DNA from: Campylorhamphus procurvoides | Lineage: Eukaryota > Chordata > Aves > Passeriformes > Dendrocolaptidae | NCBI GenBank assembly: GCA_013396655.1 | Contig: WBMV01004981.1 | Location: forward strand, 1,558,783-1,622,782 | DNA: 64,000 bases | Direction: 5' to 3' | Part shown: piece after piece, positions 41,555 to 51,900 of the stretch | How the letters are laid out: each line of letters opens with the position of its first letter | Numbering within the stretch: position 1 is the first letter of the stretch | Program-made: the position numbers and the translations under genes | Notes under the pieces: model-generated | The model's input: only the letters and a program-made list of their open reading frames with translations | The model's database searches: none | Told to the model about the DNA's origin: nothing

Positions 41555-41695
41555 ATTTCTGTCACCTTGTTGTCTGACTCTGGACAAGTTCCTTAATCTC
41601 TTTGTGCCTCAGTTTCCAATCTGTAAGTTGGGGGTATTAATGCTTACCACCACGGATAAAGGTACTAGGCTAAGCACTAAGTATTATAACTATTG
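41555..41695 (+). mobile_element. MIR-like ancient SINE fragment
   Basis: The segment contains CTCTGGACAAGTTCCTTAAT followed by TTTGTGCCTCAGTTTCC and then TCTGTAAGTTGGGGGTATTAA. This ordered set is the hallmark core-to-3' part of MIR (CTTGGGCAAGT..., TGCCTCAGTTTCC, ATCTGTAAAATGGGG, ATAATA). Divergence rises toward the 3' end. MIR-type SINEs predate the bird-mammal split and survive as rare relics in bird genomes. It lies in ABCC4 intron 6, antisense to the gene. Family assignment is by eye. Confidence 0.78.
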
Positions 41696-42951
41696 ACTCA
41701 AATGTCAAAAACTTAGAACTAAAAAAAAAAGCAATGAAGCAGCTTGATACTTATGCATGCATACTGCACATGCAGTGAAAATGTACATCTAAGAATATAA
41801 AAGTATTCTACAAACAGGTTTTATCATTAAAAAAACCCCTAGGAATTTGACAGAGAACACTGAATGGATCATTATTGGAGAAACAACACGTGAACATAAT
41901 GACTGAGGACTACCACCCTGATTGCAAATAGAAGGAATTCTACAAGTCAGTCTCATTTTGTAATTCTCAGCTCTCTCTTCATACAGCCATGCAATGGCAA
42001 TGCCATACTCAATAGGTCTGGAAAACTTGTCTTGAAATACAACTAGAAAACAACAGCAACTCACTAAAATAGTTTTACTTATCAGAAGAGCTAGAAGGAA
42101 CCCATTCAACAAAAGATGCAAACAAAGATGCCTAACACTTCTAGGCATATGTGTACACAGTAAAGTAGCACAAAAATATTTCCATTTACATGCAAAAGTC
42201 ATTTATAAATTCATAATGTAAGTAGAACATGATTAATTACTTAAGAAACAGTAAACTTGGAAGCAAGAACTTGCCTCATCAGCCCCATCTCAGGCAAACA
42301 AAACTCAGAAAAACAAATTAAATTCATCTGATTATGGAAAATTACTGCAAACTCCTATCTCCACAGCCTAGAACCTTACAGCTGAAAGCCTCACAGCTGG
42401 CATCAAAACCATCATCATAATTTTTTCTTCCTTTCTCTCCCAGTTCCTTCCCCATTTTTCTCTCAGCATCTTTGTCATGAAGGAGAGAGCAAGATCTTTG
42501 AATACAAAACTTTCAGAGCTTTCTGCTGCAACTCCTGTATCACCCCAGTAACTCCAACTTAGAGCAGAGCTGACAGTATTGCCTTTGTGGTAACCACTCC
42601 CCAAGCATCACTGCAAGAAGGCAAAGCTCAAGGAGTTACACAATTCTATGCAGAGACCTACAGCAAGGTGGCTACAGAAACAGTCCAACTCTTTTAACAT
42701 ACTAGACAGCTAATGAATAGCAGATATTCTCAGCATGTTTGGCAGACAGATCACTTCAAGCCCATAAACAGGAATTTAGACATCTCACATTAGCAACTAT
42801 AAAACAACACTGGCAAAGATAAAAGACAATGCAATGCAAAAAACACCACCAGACACAAGCTGATCTCAGAGTACTCCTCCACTTCCATCCAGTATGCACA
42901 TTTTAAAACCCAGGACAGAAAATACCTATAACCCAAGAAGTGCAGCTTTAC

Positions 42952-43115
42952 CTGAGGGAAGAAAAAAGCCTCCCAATGCAGGTCTGGACAGGAAGAAGAA
43001 TGATCAGAACTGCCATTCCTGCAAGACATGACGGGCCTATTTCCATCCAGAGAAGTGCTGTTACTGCTACAGCTTGAATTGGTCCAGCCCACAAGAAGTG
43101 CAAAAAAATCGTTAC
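42952..43115 (-). CDS. ABCC4: ABCC4 exon 6 (TM3 and TM4)
   Basis: 164 nt, residues 208-261 plus the first two bases of codon 262. It reads [20 protein letters not shown], then [20 protein letters not shown] and [14 protein letters not shown]. These are TM3, a short extracellular turn and TM4 of TMD1 (human [20 protein letters not shown]). The GPSC turn replaces human GISC. Donor CTCAG|GTAAAG; acceptor TGCCCAG. The phase-2 exit matches exon 7. Confidence 0.96.
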
Positions 43116-44255
43116 CTGGGCAAATAGATAAGAATCAAAAATTAGCTTTCGGTTGTAACTAAGAAATTAAAACCTAATAACATTGAGGAAGCACTTTTGT
43201 ACTCAGTGAGAATTCTGCACCAGATTCAGAGACCTAAATGTACATGGAGCTGTACAGAGAATAACCAAATTACCACGCTGATTTTATGTTCATCACCAAA
43301 ATTTCTCTGAGCTCATAAAAACAACAGGAAAATATTTAAGGCAGGGGGGAAAGTTTGTTTTCCACCCACGTTTTAAGAGAATGTATCACTTCCTATGATG
43401 CCGTCCAGAGAAACCTTGAGAGGTGGGCCCACATGAACCTTGAAATTCAACAGGGCAAGGGCAAGGTCCTTGGGCAATCCCAAATACAAATACAGGTTGG
43501 GCAGAAAATGCATTGAGAGCAGCCCTAGGAAGAAGGGCCTGGGGTGCAGGTGGCTGAGAAGATCAACACAAGCTGGCAGTGTGTGCCTGCTGCCCACAAA
43601 GCCAGCCATGTCCTCAGCTGCATCAGAAGTGTGGCCAGCAGGTCAAGGGAGGTGATTCTCCCTACCTGGAGTACGGCATCCAGCTCTGATGGACAAGGAC
43701 CTGCTGGAGCAAGTCCAGAGGAGGGCCACAAAGAAAATCAGAGGGCTGGAGCACCCCTCTTGTGAAGTCAGGCTGAGAGAGCAGGGGTTGTTCAGCCTGG
43801 AGAATGGACTCCAGAAGGTGACCTTAAAGGGCCTGTAGGAGAGCTGGAGAGGGACTTTTTAAAAGGACACGTAGGGATAGGACATGGCAGAATGGCTTTA
43901 AACGCAAGGAGGGTAGGTTTAGGTTAGATATTATGAAGACATTCTTTACTGTGAGGCTGATGAGACACTGGAACAAGTGGCCCAGTGAAGCTGATGCCCC
44001 ATCCATGGCAGTGTGAAAGGCCAGGGTGGACAAGGCTTTGAGCAACCTGAGCTGCTGGAAGATGTCCCTGCCCATGGCAGCAGGGCTGGAACTACATGAT
44101 CTTTAAGTCCCTTCCAAACCAAAACATTCTATGTTCAAGAAACAACTAGAAGAAATGTTCATTAGAAACATATTAGCATCAGTTGTAAACAAAATTGCTT
44201 AACTCCAACCCCACAATTTTTTCAGCCCCTTGGAAAGATCTGTAGTATTTCTTAC
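43116..44255 (-). other. ABCC4: Intron 5 of ABCC4 (1,140 nt), mostly a CR1 insertion
   Basis: GT-AG intron. About two thirds of it is a CR1 fragment at 43,395-44,133 in the opposite orientation to the gene. The remainder near both splice sites is ordinary AT-rich sequence. Confidence 0.92.
43395..44133 (+). mobile_element. CR1 LINE, 5'-truncated 3' end, antisense to ABCC4
   Basis: About 740 bp with the familiar CR1 3' portion in sense orientation on plus: GGGCAATCCCAAATACAAATA, GTGGCCAGCAGGTCAAGGGA, GTTGTTCAGCCTGGAGAA and GTCCCTGCCCATGGCAGCAG, ending near ACATTCTATG, a single copy of the 3' octamer repeat. Translated pieces of the reverse-transcriptase C-terminus appear in different frames (NPKYKYRLGRKCIESSP at 43,475-43,525 and [12 protein letters not shown] at about 43,627-43,662). 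The ORF is therefore frameshifted and the copy dead. CR1 is the dominant LINE of birds. The 5' boundary is approximate. Confidence 0.93.
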
Positions 44256-44345
44256 CTGATCAAATTTGTTCACATCATTTGACAGAAGATTTACTATCTG
44301 GCCAGTGGTAGTTTTTGCCATAGCTGTATTACTGAGACGAAGTGC
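44256..44345 (-). CDS. ABCC4: ABCC4 exon 5 (intracellular loop 1, coupling region)
   Basis: 90 nt, residues 178-207, phase 0. It reads [20 protein letters not shown] then [10 protein letters not shown]. The [17 protein letters not shown] block is the conserved coupling-helix motif of ABCC proteins between TM2 and TM3, which contacts the nucleotide-binding domains. Human Gly187 (site of a reported G187W variant) is Ala187 here, and Met184 is Thr. Donor CAG|GTAAGA; acceptor TTTTCAG. Confidence 0.96.
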
Positions 44346-47300
44346 CTGAAAAAGTCAGAACAGTCTCAAATTGTCACAGCTTATAGAGCACAGTATACCC
44401 ACACACAGAAGACTCAATACACAAATATAATACTGGGGCAAAAGCTAAAGGCACATCTCAGCTTTTGCCTGAGAGTATTGAGGCATATTAAGAACCTTAG
44501 ATAACATGTGGGTTAGGTTAAATATTCTGAACAAGGCCCTGAAGAAACGAGTATTAAAAAAACATCTAGGGAAGGACTGTGAGAATAGAAGTACCAAAAC
44601 TATCTTCATGTCTCAAGTAATTGAAAATGGGAAAATACCAACATAGCAAGTCACTAAAACTAAGCAAAAGAGTCTGTAACTTTTTGTGTGTGTTGTTCTC
44701 CCCTTCGTTATGAGCACCTGTACAAAACAGGAACAGAAAACTCCACCTGAAGGCCAAATTAAAATCAGAACAATGTTTGGCCAACTGCAAGAACTGTGTT
44801 TTGAACGAGATCTGACAGAAGGCAAAAAACCCTGAAATTATTAATTTTACGTTATCAGTTTTTGCTAACACTGCAAACAGGGCTGTCTTCATAAATTAGA
44901 CTTAAAATCCCCTTACAAATCAATACTTCCCTTGTTAATAACTCCTGCAAAATCATAACATTTTTGAATTATATAAAATTAAGTTTAGCACATGCTATGA
45001 AAAGCAACGAGTAAATACCAAATGTTTTTATAGGTTAATAAATAACTTAATCAGTAGAAAATAGTATGTATTTATAAAATATTCCCCTCCCCCCCAAAAA
45101 AAAAATCACATCTGGAAATACACAGTCTGAACATTACTGCAAAGATACAAACTGAAATTGCTCAAAAATACTGGTAACACACCCTGCTACTTTCTACACC
45201 TGCTATAAGGAAACCACAGATTTGCAGGTCAAATTAAAAAATATACAGCACATACTACATGTTTTTCTGTATAGGGGTAGTTCACTCCTCAAAAACACTT
45301 TGCATTTTTAGGCAGTGCATATCAACTTCTCTCTCTCCAAACTGTTATTATTATGATTCCTTCTTGATCAATAACCAAACCTGAAAAGTACTAATTGTTT
45401 CAAAAATACTGTTCCAGAATTTTGAAATAGGTGGAAGAACATCAGCTATCAAAGTACTATTCAAGGCATCATTTCAAATGAAATGCCTTACATTTCTTGC
45501 ACTTCACTTTTGTGTTGCAAAGGTGTTATTAATCACAGAGAATCCCAGCTTAACTTCATTGAAAGCAGCAGGCAGAAACTTTTAGAATTCCACTAAGAAA
45601 TTCCTCTGATAAACCAGTAAAAAAGCTAGGATACTGAGTATATTAAAGACAATTTACTTATCTGAGAAAATCACTGCTTGTTTCCCTGTCTTTAGCCATG
45701 TCTTTCATACACTCAAAATCCCCCAGGAAGAGCCTGCATGTAATGCAGCTGCAGCACAGACGCATTTCTAGTGTTTACTCAACACCATCATCATTACCAG
45801 ATCAAGGCTGGTAAGCTCTAAGAAAATCTGTTAGATATCCATAGATCATAATAATAGGAGTTCACATGATGTATGTTTGAAAAACTTTCCCACCAGGATG
45901 TGTTTATAGCACTTCCTGTACAACATACCTGCTGCCTGAGGTTCACCTGAGCCATCAGGAGAAGACTGTGCTGGTGTCTTACTAATGGCTTGTGGCCGGG
46001 GTCTTTCTTGGACCCCGCCACCTGAATCACCTTTCTGACTTCTTCCTAGCTATTACAAACACAGGGAGCAAAACCAGTTTCAGTATGATTCTATGAGTCC
46101 AGTTCCTTTTGACCGAGAGTCTCAGGAGGAACCATGCAAGTGTATGAGCAAGGAGGGTGCTCCTCTGTGACCCATCTGTCTTCTCAGAAAAGAGACAGCT
46201 ATTGCCATTGTCAGTGGCAAGCAATTTTAGTCTTTCCTTGCCTTACTTCTTCGTTTTTTTTCTTTTTTTTTTAAAGTGAAATAAGCCTGACATTTTCCTG
46301 GCTGAATGGACCTGTCTGGACTGCAAAGTATACAGAAGGAAATGGAAACACTGAACATAAAACAGGAGTTTTTCTTACACGACCAATTTCTACCAAAAAG
46401 TCCTGTTCTGGTACCTTGCCCTTTCTACTACATCTGCAATACAGCCCCATATGAGCTGGGGAAAATTAACTCCAACCTAGCCAAAGTCAGTATACTGACG
46501 TCAAAGAACTTCTAAAAGTTAAGTCTTAAAAAAAACCCAAAACCAAAAACACAACAAAACCCCACTTCCCATAAGAAGGCTTGGGTTTCAAAATATGAGA
46601 TTGTGAGTCATGAGACAGATTTCATTTTCATTTTTGTTACAAGCTTTCTACATGCACCCCTAATACTTCTTACCAGTCACAAAATGTCTTAAGAGTTTGA
46701 ACACAGGCCTTTTGCAAATTAGATTTTAACTTTCCAGGAAATTAAAAAGTGTCTAAAACTTAAGAATTACAAGCATTTGAAATTCTCCATTAAGGATGCT
46801 TTCTTATCCAACCTATTCATTCTTGCAAATCCAAGATTTTATTTACTACAGCAATTAATCAACTCCGAAAAGTGCTGGTAAATTAGCATCCAAATTCCTT
46901 CAAAAGCCTGTATGAGGATAAAATATGACCAATCTGTAAGTTGCAGACAATGAAAACAAATTATTAGAAAGATTTATCTATGTTCTGCTGTGACCTCAGC
47001 TTTCACCCTCAGGAGCAAACATTTATGAGATGAGGGAAGATTAATTTTCCATTGACTCCCATCTCTAGAAATAACAGTGCATATTACAAACTTTTTTTTT
47101 GCCAGCTTCTAAGCTAGTATCAACACAGCAACAAACACTGCTATATACATTTTTCATTAATTTCAAATTGTATTTTGATAATCAGTTTAGTAAATTAATA
47201 CCTTAGAGAGATGTTTATGTACAAGAATCAGTGTGCAATGTTAGACCAAGTTCCCAGAGGATCATTTCCAAGGTATCAGAAGGGGGAGGAGAATCAATGT

Positions 47301-48629
47301 GGGCACTTACAACGGGGACATTTTCTCTCTCCTCACTCTATTGCTTTGCCCAAAAACTTCACATGACCTATACAAGTAGTACAAATGTATGTCTTAAGTA
47401 AATGGTACCTATGTTTAATGTTTAAAATAACGTGGATTTCTTTACTTTCAAAGAAAATGTACAGTCTTGATCCCTTCAATTAAGCTTTTTGTTGAGATAA
47501 GAATGGCAAGTCACCATTCTAGCAGCATTAAAGCTAGAAATAGAGGGAACTGTTCCTTTCAGCATTGTCAGCAGAGATTTTTGCTCTCTCACCAAGAAGA
47601 GCATTTCATCCTGGATGCTGCTCAATTCCTTCCTTCAGGTAATAATTCATAACCTCTCATTCGATTTTCCCTCTGACAGCAGCCTCGACTCCCTCTGTAG
47701 CTGAGAAAAACTATTTCTTGATCAGGACACACAGACAGCAAAGAAACCACTGCTCAGTGAACCTACCTCCCTTCTCACACTTCATTGGTTTTAATGGAGG
47801 GCTGCAGCACTCCCACAGTAAAAACAGTAAATTATACTAAAGAATGGCTCTATTCTGCCTTTAGAATTCAGCTTTATTCCCTCAACAGGAGTGATACTAA
47901 AGGTGAAGATGCCAAGCATCCCTGCCAGCCTGGAGGGGGAAGCAGCAGTCCCATAGAACTGCTGCCGTTCCCCGAGCAAACCTGATAGATGCGCCAAGGA
48001 AAGGGTGCAGCCTCTGATCTGCAAAGAGGGCAACTCACTAATTCTACTGCACTGATGGAAGAAAATATTAATAAATCCCACCATTAACCGCAAGAGGGGT
48101 GCGGGGGGAAATTGGACAGTGAAGCAATTCCCAGGTAACTGAGAATGCTGAAGCAGACAGTGACATCCAAAAATAACATCCTCCCTCAGGATCAAACTGA
48201 AAGGCTGAGTAACTGCCAGCATTCCCTGGGAGCTCTGCCCCTCTCCTGCTGTATTCTGACACCTCTTACAGTTCCAGCACACAACCCTTCCACCGGCAGC
48301 TTGGGGTGGGGGGGGGTGCTTCTCTCCAACAGCACCAGCAGCCAAAAGGTGAGCACCTCCTCCAAGACTTTAGGCTTATTTAATTCACCACCTTCACTAG
48401 CAAGACTGAAGCTGTGGTTCACACACCATGTTACCAAAGAGAGAGCAAAGGCACATATATATATATATACACATGTAAGGCCTGACACATGTTAGCATGC
48501 ACTACATCTCTACAAATGAGTAACTTCAATGGAATTGCAACCAAGAACATAACAAATAATGGGATTTTTATACTCCACTAAAGGAATAGCTGTCAAACAC
48601 CAAATATACCTCTAAACAGGTTTGCTTAC
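44346..48629 (-). other. ABCC4: Intron 4 of ABCC4 (4,284 nt)
   Basis: GT-AG intron. It contains an (AT)n run at 48,454-48,469, a G-tract at 48,303-48,316, a locally GC-richer segment at about 47,790-48,350 with a 184-codon open frame on minus, and a T-rich tract at 46,253-46,273. None matches a gene or repeat family I recognise. Confidence 0.9.
48454..48469. repeat. (AT)n microsatellite
   Basis: Sixteen bases of alternating A and T in intron 4, flanked by CAC and ACACATG. Confidence 0.95.
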
Positions 48630-48854
48630 CTTCCGGTAAATCATGTGACACATAGCTACCCTCAGCTTCATGCCAGCCCGCTGTACGTGATAGAAGTATA
48701 AGTGGTGCATTATAGCTAGAATAAGTGTGCACACAGACATAGCAGCTGCGTAGCAATATGCAAAATTCAAAGCTACCTCATCTGAGGAATCATAGTTTTC
48801 AAAAAAATTTATAATTTTTCCCAAAAGAATTGGTTGAACTATTTTGATGGTCTC
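48630..48854 (-). CDS. ABCC4: ABCC4 exon 4 (TM1 end, first external loop, TM2)
   Basis: 225 nt, residues 103-177, phase 0 at both ends. [20 protein letters not shown] completes TM1 and the extracellular loop. [19 protein letters not shown] is TM2, followed by the cytosolic [16 protein letters not shown], which starts the first intracellular coupling region. The match to human MRP4 is near-continuous ([19 protein letters not shown]). Donor AAG|GTAAGC; acceptor TTTCAG. Confidence 0.97.
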
Positions 48855-49503
48855 CTGAAAGAAAAAAGAAGGGGGGAAAGTATTAATAATTTCATATCAC
48901 ACCATGCTACCCAAGTTTGCAAGCAGGCAAACAAGTGCCAAGTACTGCTGCAAGTCATATCCCTCATTATTTTGTCTTCATTGTGCTCTAAAATGTCAAG
49001 CAAAATTTTGTCAACACATAATCTAACAGAAAGAGGTTTCACATGAAAATTAAGCTGGAATCTTAAATACAACTATCTTAATTACAAAAAAAAAATTGAT
49101 GTTATAAAAGTTGGATGACTATGTATTACTTCCATTTTTAAAGATGACAATGTGTCCTTTACAGCCATTTACATAGAGCAAAAGATTCTCTTTCTAGAGG
49201 GCACCTCCCTCAGATATATAAAATAAAGCTTTACAAAGCAAGTCAATGGCTTGCAATGTCTAAAAAATAATGCACTAAAATCAGCCTTCTGTTTCATATC
49301 CACAATCCTGCAGTTATAACTCATTTTTTCAGTCCCTGCAGGGCATAGCTCTATCTTACCTCTCTGAGAGAGCACATGAACATTACCAGGTTCTCTGAAC
49401 AGTACAGCATGAAGTCACCAGTACATATCATCCAGCCTAAGAGGCCAAGTTTCACACTGCTGTTAGTCATGAAGTATGTTCCATGGCATTTTACACCACT
49501 TAC
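48855..49503 (-). other. ABCC4: Intron 3 of ABCC4 (649 nt)
   Basis: GT-AG intron with a long pyrimidine tract before the acceptor CTTTCAG. No repeat or other feature recognised. Confidence 0.93.
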
Positions 49504-49624
49504 CTCAATCATTGTGAAAACGCCAAGAACTAAATAGGACTTCCAGTAACAAAGAATAATGGCTTTTGTTAAATGCGGCATTTTTCCTCTCTTTTTTGCT
49601 TTTTGCACCTCTTTATCCCAGTAC
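49504..49624 (-). CDS. ABCC4: ABCC4 exon 3 (pre-TM1 linker and TM1 start)
   Basis: 121 nt, residues 63-102. It begins [14 protein letters not shown], a basic cytosolic stretch, then reads [20 protein letters not shown], the start of transmembrane helix 1 (human [20 protein letters not shown]). The donor is GAG|GTAAGT and the exon leaves in phase 0. The basic segment is more lysine-rich than the human one. Exon length and phase agree with exons 2 and 4. Confidence 0.97.
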
Positions 49625-51789
49625 CTGACAACCAAAGCACAAACACGTTGAAGGACAGAAGCAAAATCACAAGAAAACTACCTAGAATAAACTTAGATTG
49701 CCGTGGTCATCTTAATACAATCAAATAAAAAAAAAAAAGGAGGTAACATACAGTCATGTCTTCTAATTCACATAAACACTTAGTATTTTAGGCATATTTG
49801 CTCTTAGTTTATCACAAGCAATGCACCACTATTTGCTATTATCACTCTGGGCATATTTGCTGGTGAGGAGGAACCCTTTCTTCTCCTCTCAGTTCAACAG
49901 TCACTGACCATACTTAAGAGTCTCTTGTCATATGATCTCCTGACTGGACTAAACCAAGGCAGCACAGAGTTTCTTAATCTTCCTACAAGTTCTGCCCTTC
50001 CCCAGAACGGTTGTGATGCCCAACCCTTTCTCATGATTGTTCCTTCCCTTTTGCTACCACATGCCTTGATGAGGATGAGCAGATACAGCATTTTGTCACC
50101 TAACACTCCACACATCCCTCTGAAGGCAAGGATTACATCAGCAGAGTGACAAAGACCTCCAAATTACCATGTCTGCCCACAAGTAGGACACAATCTGTTC
50201 ACATAAAAATCAAAAACAGTAGTAACAAGCATGATTTTAACAAGAAATGTAAGATTTTATGCATATATCCTAAAACACACTGCTGTCAGACAGGATGCTC
50301 TCCCTTTCTTTTGGAGGCTAAATATTTTCTGCCAACCCTCTGACCTTGATAGTTTGAGGGCTGAAATGAGTCTAAGGCATGAAAGCCAATTATTTTGCAA
50401 CAAAGCACACAAGTTCAAAGCATATAGATAAGAAAGCATTCTTTTATTTTTACCCTCTTTTATTTTTTGTTACAAAGATTACAGAGTTATTGTCTACATG
50501 CCTCAGAATCCAAAATCAAACTGTGTTGTTTCTGTGGGGTTTATTGGCTCAATAAAAATTTATGAATTACATTCTCTGCTGTTTGGCCAAGTACACTAAA
50601 TAATTAAAAAACACTTTATTCTATTTTTTTTGCATGCTGTATTTTCTAGTTTCCTGACTCATGGGAAGTATTTTTCCTGTAAGAATCATTGGAAAGAGTG
50701 CATCTTCCCGTACAGCAAACTCCCTGAACTGCTTCACAACACAAACATGAAATTTGGCAAAGCTCTCCAGCTGCAAAGATTTTAAAAACAGCAACTTCTA
50801 TGAGCTTATCACCAACCTTCTTTCTTCAGTTAACTTATCCAAAACAGGATGATGTAAGACCCACTCATAATCTTTCATTTCTGGATTCTTTTTACTTCTT
50901 GAAGAGTCTCTCAATCCCATAAAACTGTCATGAAAGTCGATTTGCTTTGCCTTCAGTGTAAAGGCAAGAAACAGTACGGCCACACTTTCTTAATACAAAG
51001 GCCATCTTTTATTAGGAGATATCTCTTCCCCTAATTATATTTAACTAAACATTATCTGAAGACAAAAACCTTCTCTTGCATAGTTCAACTTACATAAACA
51101 GTAAACCTTTGAAGATATTCCACTATTAAAAAAATAAAAAGGTAGATTCTCCTGGGTCTGTAACGACATGAATTAGTGCACAGTCCATGAAAGACTATTT
51201 ATAACAAAACAAAGACACCTCCTACATGCAAGCTCTTAGCTGTCCAAGGCATTTTATTCACTTTACCAATGAGTGGCATATTTTCAATATACTTATATGC
51301 ACACACATAAAAAAGGTACACAGTTGTCACTTAATTCAGTTTGCACTCACACCCAAAAACAACAAAGAAAAAACAAACATTCTTTTTACCCACTTTTATA
51401 CAGAGCAATTTAAAAAGTTTCCACAGCTATTTTACCATAGGCCAGAAGACTCATTCTAATTTATTAAGAATTACTACAGTAACAGCTAATGAAAAGCCTT
51501 CTTTTCCAAGCATTCTGCAAAGCATCAAATTAATTGTAAATGACATAATGGACATACTCTATACACTTCCATTGTGCATAACTTGAAAAAACTGAAAAGC
51601 TTCTATGGTAAATAAGTTCTCTTAGTTCTTATTACTCTTAATTCTTCAGCATTTTTAACCTTGTTAGACCTTACAACAACCTCCTTCAATTTTAGACTAG
51701 AAATAAGACTCATCTTTACCAGCAGAAATAAAATGAATAGGAACAACTGCCCCTTCAAACCCAAACTGTTCTATGATTTTCTTCCTTAC
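49625..51789 (-). other. ABCC4: Intron 2 of ABCC4 (2,165 nt)
   Basis: GT-AG intron with donor GTAAGG and acceptor TTGTCAG. An A-run of 12 lies at 49,727-49,738 on plus. Otherwise AT-rich, with no recognisable element. Confidence 0.92.
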
Positions 51790-51900
51790 CATTGCAATTC
51801 CTCTCCAAGCTTCTCTGAGGAATCTTCTGGCAGCACTTTATACATATCATCTTCTTCAAGCTTCCGTTTATGGCCAGTAATAAATAAGGGATTCAACCAC
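51790..51900 (-). CDS. ABCC4: ABCC4 exon 2 (N-terminal cytosolic segment)
   Basis: 111 nt, residues 26-61 plus split codons for Trp25 and Trp62. It reads [20 protein letters not shown] and continues to a GEELQ motif, the conserved N-terminal cytosolic region before TM1 in short MRPs (human [20 protein letters not shown]). The acceptor is AACTAG and the donor ATG|GTAAGG. The exon enters in phase 2 (needing TG from exon 1) and leaves in phase 2, matching exon 3. This is the first coding exon visible in the window. Confidence 0.96.

Larger units (their letters stand above)
38961..42951 (-). other. ABCC4: Intron 6 of ABCC4 (3,991 nt)
   Basis: GT-AG intron. It holds a MIR-like SINE at about 41,555-41,695 and a CA microsatellite at 40,227-40,255. 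The remainder is AT-rich with no recognised feature. A 137-codon open frame on minus at 41,789-42,202 looks like noise. Confidence 0.91.

Noticed and set aside
41789..42202. 137-codon open frame on minus in intron 6
   Set aside because: Its hydrophobic, Cys-rich translation matches no family. Exons 6 and 7 join perfectly without it.
43440..43765. Overlapping open frames on plus that look like a small protein-coding gene
   Set aside because: They are pieces of the CR1 reverse-transcriptase tail in different frames, so a dead retrotransposon copy.
46253..46273. T-rich tract (A-rich on minus), tested as the tail of a processed pseudogene
   Set aside because: No recognisable coding sequence precedes it and no target-site duplication was seen.
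48320..48350. Acceptor-donor pair on plus (CCAACAG ... AAAAG|GTGAGC) suggesting an antisense transcript
   Set aside because: The segment between the sites is only about 16 nt and there is no further plus-strand exon context.
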